From contig JAKSZP010002662.1 of NCBI GenBank assembly GCA_022478985.1, positions 186,001 to 250,000 of the forward strand: 64,000 nt of DNA. The letters are read 5' to 3'. Below are positions 1 to 11,559 of the stretch, in pieces. Each line of letters begins with the position of its first letter. Position 1 is the stretch's first letter. The notes below the pieces were generated by a model that was not told the DNA's origin, ran no database searches, and saw only the letters and a program-made list of their open reading frames with translations. Source of the stretch: Massospora cicadina. Taxonomy: Eukaryota > Entomophthoromycota > Entomophthoromycetes > Entomophthorales > Entomophthoraceae. Made by a program: the position numbers and the translations under genes.

Positions 1-915
1 ATATGCAATTGCCTATGCAATGGAAGCATTCCTCTAGGATAATAAAAGTGCTAATTATTGCCTCAGTGAAATATATCCTAATAAGAAGATCACTGAAGCA
101 ATAAAAATAGGGATATTGTAGCCTCATATTCCCATCCAACAATCTTTTTAACAGAAAGTCCAAGAATTGATGCTTTCTGACAGGTAATTATAAGGCTACC
201 CAGCTAAGACATACTCTTGCCAATTTTAACATACCAGCAATCTACAAAATATGTGTACGCTAATAGATCCATTTAAATATCTATAAATTCCCATTTTTAT
301 AAAAATTGAAAAGCCCAAAAACCAAGAGCTGATATGTAGTGAAATATCAGTTTACTATATTACAAAATCTTAATGAAGCTTTCCTTAAATTAGACAAAAC
401 ACATTTAATGGACAGTTGTTCAATAAGAGCGTTGAGAAAATAATTTGAGAATTAAAGTCAAGATACAGGTTAAGTTTTTAGTCAGTATGTGAAGCTAAAA
501 AATGTTCCCCTATATCAGTATCATTGATGTATCACCTACTGTAAGAAGCGGCTGAAATAACTCCAGAGTGAGTAGTAAAAGCTTATTGAGATATATTGCA
601 ACAAACAATAAAAGCAATAGTGGCTCTTCTGAGGCCCCCTATGTACCAACAAAGAAATTAAGCCTGACTGTACCAATCATCTCCACACTTATTTCATTTT
701 CCCATGCCAAGGCTACTCATTGTTCTATTAACAAAAAGAAACAGTCAACTAAACTAACTCCACGATTTAAATTGCTTATCTTCACTAAGGCTCATTGCTG
801 CTTTAATTTTTGATTTATTATATCATAACCAAAAGCCCTTCAACCATTTCACTTTTGTTCTTTAAAATATATGACATCTTTTTATTTCATAATACAGAAG
901 TAAAGTAGGTAAATT
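1..915. other. AT-rich sequence with no gene recognised
   Basis: No reading frame here resembles a known family. The longest open frame, of about 80 codons at 568-813, has low-complexity Ser/Lys-rich composition and no recognisable motif. Nothing RNA-like or repetitive stands out. Confidence 0.6.
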
Positions 916-932
916 AATGATGATAAAGAAGA
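916..932. repeat. 5' target-site duplication of element X1
   Basis: The 17-mer AATGATGATAAAGAAGA occurs here and again, exactly, at 2808-2824. The two copies bracket element X1, which is the pattern left by target-primed reverse transcription. Confidence 0.9.
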
Positions 933-935
933 GAC

Positions 936-957
936 CGCTCAAAGTCACTTTTGAGCG
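936..957 (+). other. Hairpin at the 5' end of X1
   Basis: CGCTCAAA and TTTGAGCG form a perfect 8-bp stem around a 6-nt loop, three bases inside the 5' edge of X1. The second copy (X2) keeps the left arm, but the right arm has diverged, so the pairing is not conserved there. It may be a 5' UTR structure or chance. Confidence 0.5.
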
Positions 958-2618
958 ATTTTAAATTTAAGTTTATTTATCCACAGCCATCCGCCCAAAC
1001 CTATTCTTTGATGTCCTTGGCTCTGCCGCCTGCCACCCCAGTGTGGGGCAGCAGTGCACCCCCACCTAGCGTTTTCTGCCCTGCGGGCAAGCGCGTTCAG
1101 ACGGGCTCAAACAGCCTGCCCACTGCTTCCAACCATTTTGTCCCCCCACGGGACTTAGCGCTCCACCTGGCGCGCGTCCACCCTTCTCGCCCCCATCCTC
1201 TTGCCCTCCCTCGCTCTGCTATTCGCTATTGCCTCAGAGTGAACTATGGGCGTTTGTTCCCATATGCTGATAAGGCAATTATTGACCTAGCCACTGTGGC
1301 CTTTATGCCAGCTGGCTTTATAGACTTCCGCCCTTTTAAGGCTACTTTGACATTGACTTCCAATCTGAGGAGGATGCTGAAGCAGCAGCACAAACTCCTC
1401 TAATTTATAAAAAAAACCCATTCCCACAACCCGTACTTGCCTCCCTTCAGACACCATGCTGGTGGTATCCTTTGCAAATCTCTCATCCCACCTTCCACCC
1501 CAGGTTTTTTATGACCAGTTGGTCGCAGGGCTTATGGCTTATGGCACTCAGCCCAACCTCATCTTTACCATTCCATCTGGTGTGGAACGCCTTGTTGCTC
1601 CTCGTGCAACAGCCACCATCATACCACACCACCCTACCATAGCCCAACAAATCCCACCCCGCGCTAGTGTGGCTGCAGCGCCTGATCATTTCTTTTGGGC
1701 TTGGGTCAATAATGGTAGGCAGATTTGTTCCCTCTGCTTTGGCCTTGACCATGCAAAAAGAGCGTGCCCTAAGGCCAAATTCGCTGCTGCAGCTTCTGAG
1801 CCCCCTCTGGAGGTTCAGTATGGGGCGCTTTGCTGCCCCCTCCCACCCTCCAATCTCGTTCAGTGGCCCACATGGAAAATCAGCCCCACCCAAAACCTCC
1901 ATCCTCACTCTCACCTAAATTTACGCCAGCCAATCAGAGCAATGCTTGGACCAACATTCGTACCCAAGCAGCTGCCCATTCGCCCAATCCTACCCACTCA
2001 AATTTAAATGCCACTATTCCAGTGAACCAAAATCCATGGGATCTATTGGCTGAAACTGACGAATCAGGTAATATCCTTATTAGTAAGCATACAGGTCAAC
2101 CTCTCTGCCATGGCAATTATGGTCGGGCAGAATTTTTCCTTCCTGACTTTGATGAAACCCCTACCCCTCGCCATTTTGCTCCTCTACCCAATACAACCCC
2201 CTTCCAAAGTGACCACCAGCTCGCCTTAGCTGCGGTGGCCTCTCCTCATTGCCCAAAACTACGCACCGCGGTGGCCCAGTCAGTGGCTCAGCTCCAGCAT
2301 GGCCTGCCCACCATCTTCTTCCCCCTGACTTCCCTGAATCTCCCTGCAGTGACATCTCAAAACTATTCGATGATGCTGAAATCGCTGTTGTGGATGTTGC
2401 AACGCTTGCTTCATTCAACCCCTCAGCCAAAATCACCCGCCACAGTATCTCTCTTTTCACCCAACTTCCTGAAGCCCGCAAAGAAGCTGAAGTTCTCCTC
2501 GCAGCTTTTGTTGAAACACTTTCCCATCATTATCTTGATGCAGAAGTGGAAAACTCCTACTACGCTGACCTCAGCCCCCACTATGCAGATGCCCCAACGC
2601 CCTGACTCTCTGCTCTGA
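951..2618 (+). pseudogene. ORF1 of X1 (RRM-like plus CCHC nucleic-acid-binding protein), frameshifted
   Basis: LINE ORF1 proteins bind element RNA and act as chaperones in the RNP. The coding capacity is spread over successive frames: 951-1330 (N-terminal Pro/Ala-rich part and start of the RRM-like fold), about 1409-2007 (rest of the RRM-like fold and knuckle), 1830-2618 and 2249-2605 (C-terminal domain). A zinc knuckle of form CX2CX4HX4C lies at 1726-1767 (C-SL-C-FGLD-H-AKRA-C). The same order of segments occurs in X2 and in the ORF1 of the full-length LINE at 21.9-23.0 kb. A one-base loss near 1340, relative to X2, breaks the first frame. The next frame change falls at an A8 run (1409-1416) shared with X2. 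Confidence 0.75.
1409..1417 (+). promoter_or_regulatory. A AAA AAC slippery run at the ORF1 frame junction (candidate -1 frameshift site)
   Basis: Eight A residues followed by C, placed so that in the upstream ORF1 frame (the one kept open in X2) the codons read AAA AAA AAC. This contains the classical -1 slippery heptamer A AAA AAC. Shifting -1 here enters the frame that encodes the rest of the RRM-like domain and the zinc knuckle. X2 has the identical A8-C run at the same place. Either the master copy used slippage, or both descend from a mutated master. Confidence 0.4.
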
Positions 2619-2807
2619 TCTGGTACTGTAACCAACACCCCTTGATCGAGGTGGGTCTTTCTGAAAACCAACCCCCAACCCCTCCTCACCCTCTGCCATG
2701 GTGGGTTAAGCAGTTTCTTCTTCCCACCTGAGTAGTAGTTTTTTTGTCATTTAGAGTGTTGTGATTGGTACTGTCCGTCCCCTGGTCGGTGTACCTTGAA
2801 TAAATTG

Positions 2808-2824
2808 AATGATGATAAAGAAGA
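2808..2824. repeat. 3' target-site duplication of element X1
   Basis: Exact repeat of the 17-mer at 916-932, immediately after the X1 3' tail. Confidence 0.9.
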
Positions 2825-5749
2825 AAAACTTCAATCTTTTCTGACTTGAGATGTTTCTAAAGAGATGTCACTTGATAACCCCAACAATTTAGAAATTTTA
2901 AGAACTCTCCAGACATTTTGATTATAGTCATGAAGCCAATTGACATACTAAGAGACCAGGAGCTAAAAAATTGCTCTTAATGGTTGGCCAAATTGATTTA
3001 ACCAATTTGTGGTTCTACAAAAAATAGGCTGAATAAGGAAGGCCTAAAATTGTAAGACGCTTTGACCTTGAATTTGAGAGCTCAAAGATTAATGGAAAAA
3101 AATTATATTAAGTATAGAACTTAATTCCCTGATTCAGACATTGAATTTACTGAAATTATTTTAAAACAAAACCACCTAATATGAATTTCAAAAATGTAAA
3201 AAAAACCAAGGATTAGGCCTTATAGTATCAAAATTCCATCATGAAAGCTAATTTGCATAGGGGTTTGGCAAAGGACACTCTATCCTCATTTAATTTATTC
3301 TATTTTAGATGCCTACTGCCTTCAACCTTACATCCCTACTTATCAAGTTATCAGAAGTACCAGGATGTAGCTTTTATAACATTAAGGAAGACTATTTCGT
3401 TTACTAAAGATAGCTGCTGTATTAATTTCCCTTAGACTTCACCACAGCAACTAAAATTGAAAGTAAGCCGGTAACTCCTTTTAATGAAATAACTATTACA
3501 TTACCGCTGCACATCAAGTCATTATAGGACTTTTGTTCAAAGAGATGCCCAATGGTGCATATTTAGGAAGTTTTACAATCAACGCTTATTTCACTTTAAA
3601 GACCTCCACAAGCACATTGTTTATTTAATTAGAGAAGCAAAGTTAAGCAAAGGTCCTATCAAACAAAGTATCCATCCTTTGGTAAAAAGGAAAAAAATTT
3701 ATGAAGCAAAGTCAACAAACAAAGATTTCAATAAAAAATGTAATTTGTTTAGTATCATATTTTGATATTTATATTTTTCATCTAATAATACAAACCTCAC
3801 GAGGGAAAGGAACTTGTAATGATTTTATGGGGGATATTTTCATGGGTTATCTTCATTGATATTAATTCTGGAGTTGTGAGTTTCTTTGTTAGCCTGTAAT
3901 TTTATAATCATAAGTGAGAGCTAAAATGCTATTATGAAGTGACTTTGTATAATGAACTTTTTTCTTTATCATATCTGATTTGTAAATATTATAAGGTCAT
4001 TGTATTGTAAATTTCTAAGCTACCAGTGTAATTATCACTTCACATCTTGAGATTCTATCAACTTGAATAATAAGTATTTTAGCCCAAGGATTTAAGGCCT
4101 TAGGATTCTATCCTTTAGAGAATTTCATTAACAAATTTAGCATATAAATTCTTTAAACTTGATATATAATATAAAGATATATTTGCTAATATACCTAAAA
4201 TAGATTCCGTCAAGTCTTTGGTAGGAATATTTGATTAATATTTTAGTTTGACTGATAACTGGTATCTAACAGTCATCAAAAACGTTGAGTATTAAATTAC
4301 AAATGCAATAGTTAAATTAATTTATAGTCTAAGCTTTTATTCACTGAGTTCTTACTTTTCATTTAAACTGATAGCACCCCAGAATTAATTAAAAAGGGTT
4401 CCCAAGCTAAACAAAAGGCTAAGGCCATTGATAAAATCATCCGCTTGTTATTTAACCAAATTGGCACTAAGTCATAACATGGTGCGTTACCAATTATAGA
4501 GGAGCTTTTTTCTCATCTAGATAATTTTGCATGCCACCTGACCCAAACACAGAATTTACTTTGACACAGTACATGCACTTCATTGTTTTCTGAGCGCACA
4601 TACCCATTTTCCAGCGGAGACCAACTGATCATTAGAAAGAATTTCAGTTATCACCAAAGGTAGTGGAAAACCTGCTCTTTCTGGAGGACAACCTAAAGTT
4701 CATATGATTACCAGGATATTGATGAGCTATCCGAAATTGGACCAACTACCCATATGAAGTGTAGCCATATATACTCCAATATGCTAGTGGCATTGTGATA
4801 CTTTTTGAGCTGCCTCGGTTTGTGCAGCACTTTGAGCTCATAAACACCAAAGATTCTGGTCCATTAGGTGCTAAAGCATCTGAATGACTTATAGAAAACT
4901 ATTTAGGGATTTCATACCGCCTTCCTTGACCTTAGCATGGTGTAGCATATCATGGTGAACGAATTTTAAGACAATGTCATTTCTAATAATATTATTTACC
5001 CCTGAATTTCTTCATATTATGAGAATGAGACAAAACTCATGCTTGCTGTGCTGATATTTATCCCAAAAGTCTTGGAATATTTTGTAAAATTAACTCCGGT
5101 ATAATCTACCAAGTCTAATCACTTCTTTTTAATTAGCTTTACCCCTGTTAAGGCTTTGAGGGGCGTTGTTTGCTTTGCCTTGGTTTGAGTGAAGCCTCAG
5201 TTTTTGGTTTCTGAAGAATTTTTTAATTGCATCATCTTATACTAATATCAATGATTTAATGAATAATGCCTTATTGGACCTAAGGCCTAAAATCATTAAT
5301 ACATTAGACTTAAAGGCACCAAGCAATTTCGTTTAGTAGCGCCAAATTCTAATTAAATAATTTAAGGATATATCACCTCTTAAGTGCTCTAAGAATTAAA
5401 TTTGAATTAATCACCAATTCAATACATTTGTTCACAACTTTATTATACTTATTATGATAAAATTAATTGCTATAATCATAATAATTAATATTTCAACATT
5501 AGATATTTATAACTTGCTCAGGAAATTGCCTCTTCAGGTTGCTATAAATTACTATCCATTATGTTCACTTGTCCATTGGCTACCTAATATCAGAGTAGGA
5601 TTCTTTATCCTAGTCTAAATCTGATCTTAACCTATCATAAAACCCTCCTATAGTCAAGTCTTGGCCTTCCCTTGTACTTCCTATAGTAATACTAAATAAT
5701 AACTAATAAACCTTTACCAGCTTATGTATTTATTATAGCTTAAGAGTTT
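2825..5749. other. AT-rich intergenic or decayed repeat sequence
   Basis: I see no recognisable gene, RNA or element end. Short open frames (for example 3241-3435) have no family resemblance. The region may contain the downstream part of the Ty3 fragment at 5.75-6.16 kb, decayed beyond recognition. Confidence 0.5.
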
Positions 5750-6160
5750 TATTTAACCGCTGAACCTCTATATAGCTGAGTCACATTATAACAATTCAAG
5801 TCCTTAAAAACTTTATCAAAGTACATTGCATAAGAAACAAAAGTATCTTGCTAAGAACCCAAATGAGATATAAGGCTTTGTCAATGAAATATTTCGCAAA
5901 GAAGATGGCCGAAGGTACCATAAAATCTCTTCTTGTAGCTTTTAAGACTGACCAACAATCTTGATACCCAGAATAGCAAGAGGGTCCATGAAAATTTACT
6001 ATCTCCTTGGGTAGACCAAAGATATAGAACACATGCAATACAAACATAAGTGCAGTTTATTCAAAAGCAACCATAGTATTTTAAAAGTTGAATTTTTTTG
6101 AATTTGGTGAGGCATTTAATGACCACCATGATTGCATATAGCCCTTGTAGGAAGAGAGCT
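5750..6160 (-). pseudogene. Ty3/gypsy integrase core fragment
   Basis: The minus-strand translation contains the Ty3 integrase landmarks AIMVV..CLTKF, then FGLPKEIV..HGPS, then SVLKAT.RDF, in the right order and spacing for the central catalytic region (normally IMVVVD.LTKF and GLPKEIVSDRG). The aspartates expected in both landmarks are replaced (Lys in the first block, Phe in the second), and stops interrupt the frame, so it is inactive. No reverse transcriptase could be recognised upstream and no LTR was seen on either side. The sequence differs from the integrases of E1 and C, so it is probably another lineage. Confidence 0.65.
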
Positions 6161-8771
6161 TAATGATAAATCAACAGAAACTGAGCTCTAGGGAACCTCA
6201 GCTTGTTTCAAATGTTCAAGATATATTCTTTCTAGATTTCTGCTTTTGAGGTAGTGTAGTGGGATGAATCCTGAAATGTTGGCCTAAAGCTGTCAGGTTT
6301 GGCGTAGCTGAAGAGAAATCTGACTTTATCCAAAAAGGGATTATTTAGAGTTTAAAAATGGACCACTTTATTTCAAAAAACTCAATATGATTTTAAGATG
6401 GGATTCTCTTAAAATTTTGGAGGCTTATATACTAAAAAATGGCAAAATGGGGCGCATGAGGGTAGTAAATGGCCTAAGTCGGTTTAAACTGGCTGTGCTA
6501 TCAGATTAAGAAAGTATTAATATCAAAGACTGCGCAATAAACCAATTGGTCTGGAATCATATAGCATCTGAAGTCTACCTGAGTATCACCAAATTAGGTG
6601 CTCAGAAATGAGTTACATTATAATGCAAATGCCATAATCTGGTAAAAAAGCTTAATGTCTTTATCCTCTAACAAGATGGAGGCATATGGTCATAATAGAA
6701 CCAGAGGCAAGTGGTTATGGTACCTCTGGAATTATGGTATCAGGTGCCTAAACTACAAACAAGGCGTTACTGGCAGCTCAGAGTCTCTATCACATCGACC
6801 AACTGGCCTAAATGCTGAGGTGCAACTGTCAGTTTGTCAGATGAGATGATAGGCCCAACATAGGGGTGTGCATTGTAGGAAATGGAGGGGAGGCGTTATT
6901 TTTCATGCAGCCTCAACTGAGAACAGGATCTTAGATGGGATTAAAGAGGACACCTTGGAGGCATGCAGACTATAACATGGTTCTTAAGCGTGGTTGCAAA
7001 AATATCCAAGAGTGATGTAACAAAAACTCCATAGCATTGACACAAAGCCATTAGGGACTGGTGTAGCCAAAAAAGTGAACCCTGAATTGGACTGATATCA
7101 TAGTTTGAGATTAATAATAGACCACTAGATGGTCAAAAAAAACCATTAGAATTCCAAGTTGAGAATTTTAAATTAGTGGATGCAATATAATAGAATATAT
7201 ATATTGGGATTCAAGAGAGGTCGGGAAACAGGTCTAAGGTCATGGAATTTCCAACTGCACTATAGATCAACAATCTATTATATGAAAGTCATCTGAGCGT
7301 AGCAAACGGTCCATCATTATTTAGCAACAAGGGGTTTGCCAAGCTTAACTGTAATGTTCTGTACTTGTACTTAGAATTTCTAAGTTTAGGACTTGGTTGG
7401 ATCACTATGTCAGTTATTGTAATTTACTCTCTGAAAAGGCTTAATTGTCAAGCCAGTGAAAATTGGTCTAATTATTTATATAAAATTATATACTTTCCTG
7501 GCGCCTTTTTAGACTATATGCTACTTATCCACCAGACAGCGGTTAATATGATGCTAGCATTTGTTAGGCTTCAATGCGTAAATTATTATCAATTTTTGTA
7601 GCCCCTGCTGGGCTTAAATTTATCAGTTGATGGTGCGTTCCCCTTTTTCTCAACCAAAATTCTAACACTTTTGGTAGTTCTTCAAAATAAAGCACATTTT
7701 GCTAATGTCTGAACTCCCACTTGGGAATCATATTTTAATCTATTAATTTAAGCTTTTTAATCCATCTTAGTTTGCAGAGAGAATAAACAAGTTTAAAGAC
7801 TGCATTGGTATTTGCATATTTTGGTCAGGATGAAGTGACAGGATAAACAGAACCAATCTGGTCTTGGAGTAAGGGAAACATGGATTTAAAGGAGAAAAGA
7901 AGGTTAGTTATGCACCATTGAGCACAACCCTTTAAAGCTTGCCAGGTGACAAATGAAGATGTCTATAAATGCCCATCATACCTCACCCAGTGGTTTATTT
8001 TTCAAAAATTTATTGTTTTATATGAAATTATTCTGAAATACTAAACTTGGAATTTTAGCTAAAATTTTAGTTTTTTTGCGCTTTACGTTTTAGAATCTTG
8101 ATGCACCCTATTCCTCTAAATAACCAAGGAAACTCTCTTTTTGGCTTAGGTTTTTAGAATGCATAATGGTGAGTGAGGTTTTAGGAATCTCACACATTAC
8201 ATTAACAAAGTAGGGATTAAAAAACGAGTTGCATTAATGAAGCTAATGTCAATAAATTTGTTAATTTATGGATTGTGACAGGTGAAGCATACTACAGAAA
8301 GTAAGAAAGCATGAGTGAATTTCCTTAGAGGCTCTTCTGGCCAGTTTATAGTTTCTTGATCAATTACCCACACCTCTTGGACCTTGATGATCAGCTTCTG
8401 GAGTCATTGTGTTCTTAAATAACCAAGTCATGGAGAGAGGGAGAAATCAAACACAATCTAAAAGTTTACCTTTACTTTTAGACATAGTGAGTTTGCTTCT
8501 GGGATCTAGTCTATGAGCCTTAGACGTGTAAATTTCTTTTCAGAAAGTCAGGTGGCAGAAAGGTCTTAGCTGAAAAAAGAACGTCCGAGGGAATATTGGT
8601 AAAAGATACCAAGAGGGGGGGCAAATGTCAAGATTTTTAAAGAGGATATAATGGTTGTAAGCTTAGGAAGATCATCTGTGCTGGAATTCCTGGAAGATCT
8701 TGAATCAACACGTCTTGTAAAGCATTCAAGGGCCCCTTGTAACGATCAGGTTATACCAATCATTACATTGC
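6161..8771. other. Decayed AT-rich sequence, no gene recognised
   Basis: Both strands were scanned. Short open frames at 6655-6849 and 7365-7601 show no family motif. Parts of this stretch may be the upstream remains of the Ty3 element whose integrase lies at 5.75-6.16 kb, but I cannot show it. Confidence 0.5.
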
Positions 8772-9023
8772 AACTTGAGATTTGTAATTCTTAATCTCAA
8801 GTTTAAACGCTATTTTGGGGTTTTGCGGTTTATGTGGGGCTCTTCACAGGGCTGTGCCCCACCCGAGCTATTTTTTATGCTCTTAGGGCATAAAGAATAG
8901 TGTGGGTGGGACTCCTTACAAAGGCGACCTTTTAAGGTAGGGACTGCGCAATTCTGAACTCAGTTCAGAATTCTTTGTTATTTCCCACCCTCATGTGGGT
9001 CTCTCTGGTGGCCTTAGGGCCAC
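8772..9023. repeat. Array of seven consecutive hairpins
   Basis: Successive inverted repeats fill this 252-bp stretch. They are 8772-8782/8793-8803 (11-bp perfect stem), 8834-8840/8856-8862 (7 bp, enclosing an inner CACAG/CTGTG stem), 8874-8880/8888-8894 (7 bp), 8927-8931/8934-8938 (5 bp), 8950-8959/8963-8972 (10-bp perfect stem with a 3-nt loop), 8984-8988/8995-8999 (5 bp), and 9008-9013/9018-9023 (6-bp stem, TTAG loop). The stems are GC-richer than the surroundings. No reading frame or tRNA cloverleaf fits. The pattern recalls small inverted repeats and double-hairpin elements of fungal mitochondrial DNA, so a nuclear copy of organellar DNA or a hairpin-type mobile sequence is possible. Confidence 0.75.
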
Positions 9024-10112
9024 TCTTGCCTTTTCTTACCTAGTATCTTGCAGCAAACATAGTTTGTCTACTTAACAAAAAGTTGGGATTTGGTGGCGAA
9101 AGATCAATCAAATACTCTTGTTTTTTATTGTGTTGTTTGCGTTGCCCTATGTTAATGGATTAGTTTTTTGGCATGTATATTTTTGTTATTAAATTGAACA
9201 AGTCTAACTTTGGGTCAAAAATCCTTGATTTCCTGTGTTGTCTTTTCTCAATTTTAAATTTTCCTAAATCCAAGGCTAAATTAGTGAGTAAGTGAAGTTG
9301 AAACTCTTACCTTGAGGGAACCTTATATCAGGTAATCTATTGACATCAGTTTTAATTTTCTGATCCTAAGGCAAGATGGAGGTCAAAAACTGTGACTTTT
9401 TCGTTTGTTACACCCCTTTAATAAGCTCATACTATAATGGAAACTGGATATGTCACATTAGGTGAGTCCTGGAAGTGGGATAATTTCTGAGGCTTTTGTA
9501 CTACATTAGTGATTAGTATGTGGTCCTAACTTTTATAGCATACTATGCCCCTTGAGGGAGATATAGCTATTGAGTCAGTGTCCAAGACACTAAAACCAAC
9601 TTACTAGACATAGCCCAGGATTTCTTTTATAACGAGAGCTTGAGTTAAGTAAGTGACTTGATGCTTAGCCTCATCATGCACTTGAAGAAGCCTGCACCCA
9701 TGGCGATTGAAGGGTGTCATAAAAACATAATAAAGTTCCTAGTTGTGTCAGCATCTCTGAGTAATAGAGCCATAAGAAAGAGCTTTAAGATGAACTAAAA
9801 TGCATGACATTCTCTTTTCCATTTAAAGGGACATTCTTTCTGGTAAGTGGGTGAGGAGGTTTTGCCAATTGTTCAAAATAATAAAAAATTTGAGTTAGGA
9901 TATGGTAATTAAATAGCTACTTTCTAGTTTTGGTCAGTTATTATTAAAAGTTAGATTGCTTTATTTTTAATATATGTACTACATATCCATCTTTCAGGAA
10001 AAAAATTACTAGGAAGGTCATTTTCTTCCTTGGAAAAGTCACACAGAAATCTTAGGGAAAGCTCAACCTCATGAAGGACAGCCATATCCACTTAAAAGTG
10101 ATAGGAAGCTAG
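9024..10112. other. No gene recognised
   Basis: AT-rich sequence between the hairpin array and the left repeat of element C. No convincing reading frame or repeat was seen. Confidence 0.5.
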
Positions 10113-10685
10113 AGTTTCAAGATAAGACCTAGATTCCTTTGGGGTTGTGCTAAAAACCACGAGATCAGCCATAGTCCATATAGTAACGCTGGTTCCAAGG
10201 CTGTGAGTTAACCTAATGGGGGGTAGTTGGAAAGGGTCTAACCAAGGAAATTGTTGCTCATATACTGTTTAAAGTATCAAAATAATAAAGAGGAAAGTTT
10301 TAAAAAATATATTTCTATAAAAACTACTAAGGGAAACATGTAAAAAGAATAACCTAACAACCTACTACTACAAAGGGTTCTGGGTCTACAGTGTAATGGG
10401 GTAAAGCTGCTAAGCTGAAAAAAATAGTATGCTTTAATTTTGACCTTGATCCCACAAATTAGTTTTGACGGCAATTTACTTATGATAGTATCAGCTGACA
10501 TTTCCAGTATATTCTCAAGTCATTTTCCTGAATTCGGAATGTCACATTTCTTTTTTCTTTTTCTCAATGGTGTTTCAGGTTTTATCACTGATATGATCCC
10601 CTTTTTTCTGGTAAATCGCATGAATTTAGGACTTACTAGTTATGGCTTTGCTATTCTAATTTTTCTTCTGGGTGAACCACAGTTG
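10113..10685 (-). repeat. Left LTR-like repeat of C, first part
   Basis: Similar over its length to about 27076-27650. Shared landmarks include GAGGAAAGTTTTAAAAA, GTGTAATGGGGT and GTATCAGCTGACATTTCCA. Similarity stops where E2 begins near 10.69 kb and resumes near 16.01 kb. Confidence 0.6.
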
Positions 10686-10689
10686 GGAA

Positions 10690-11380
10690 TTTGTATGCAC
10701 ACATTACCCAGCTGATTAGTTTACAATATAATAGTCTACTTACTAGGGATCAGATCCTCTAGTGGATGTAGAGATATCTTCTTTAATTAAAACTATTGTT
10801 TTTAGGAATTACCCTGACAATTATTTACTGATCTGCTAGATGTTGATCTGCCAGATTGTAATGTTTCACTGGAAATAAAACTGTGAAAATGTATTTAATT
10901 TAGGGTTCTTTTGCCAATTATACAATTTATAATTTATTAATATTAATTAGTTAAAGGTTATCGCCAATTGACTAAAGGATCTATGTTTTGTTACTGGAGC
11001 AGTGAAAATGCTTTAGTTGTAACTTGCAGTTTAACCTTAAGGTTTTGCAGTCTGCTGTTGATGGGTAAAGGTCCCAAATTACCTAAGCAGACCGCTAGCC
11101 TATCTAGAATACTCCGCTGAGGGTGATTAGAGTTTGTGGGAAAATTTACTTAATGACCTTGGATATGTCATGATTCTGGTCAGTGGTGCAATTTGGATAG
11201 GTGAATGAGGAAGGTCCTCATGTGTGCGACCTCATAGTGCTAATCAACTGGAAACAGCTGCCGTTTCCCAGTGAGGCGCTAATGGATTAGTTGGCCAATG
11301 TCATTAATTCTCTTGACGCACATATCAACAAAACTATAAAGTTAAATGGAGAGCCAAAGAGAGCCATCCAGAGGTTTATA
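10690..11380 (+). repeat. 5' LTR of E2 (shortened)
   Basis: Aligns by eye with 14119-14760 and then with about 15890-15967. Shared blocks include AGATCCTCTAGTGGATGT, TCTGCTGTTGATGGGTAAA and GCACA.ATCAACAA. About 1.1 kb present in the 3' LTR is missing here. Confidence 0.6.
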
Positions 11381-11398
11381 TTGGTACTCATTGTTAAG
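11381..11398 (+). other. Primer-binding-site-like sequence of E2
   Basis: TTGGTACTCATTGTTAAG follows the 5' LTR and corresponds to TTGGTGCTCACTAC at the same place in E1 and E3. Confidence 0.45.
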
Positions 11399-11559
11399 AG
11401 TAAACATCGCTCAAAAATCAACTTAGTGCTTAATATGAAAGGTAGTTCAGTTTCCAAAAGCTAAATTTAATAGTAGAAGTTATCAATTATGCCATAAAGG
11501 AAAGAACTTAGGAAGCTCTGGAAATAGTTGAAAACCGTCAATAAGAATGAACTGAGTTT

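Larger units (their letters stand above)
933..2807 (+). mobile_element. X1: ORF1-only LINE derivative
   Basis: This is a 1.88-kb retroposon with both ends defined by an exact 17-bp TSD. It carries a LINE ORF1-type coding region (RRM-like part, CCHC knuckle, C-terminal tail) followed directly by a short 3' UTR. No endonuclease or reverse transcriptase is present. Its 3' end (GTCCCCTGGTCGGTGTACC, then a TTGAATAAATTGAAT-like tail) resembles the 3' end of the full-length minus-strand LINE near 16.77-16.80 kb, so I infer that it was mobilised in trans by that family. A second copy lies at 29.7-31.6 kb on the minus strand. The GC-rich coding body contrasts with the AT-rich flanks. Confidence 0.85.

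Noticed and set aside
2161..2689. Minus-strand open frames inside X1, and plus-strand frames inside X2
   Set aside because: They are antisense shadows of the GC-rich ORF1, present in both copies for that reason.
7124..7148. GACCACTAGATGGTC followed by an A-run, resembling the M1-M4 motif
   Set aside because: The A-run is on the wrong side relative to the shared 11 bases (GACCATCTAGT on the minus strand), and no TSD flanks it.
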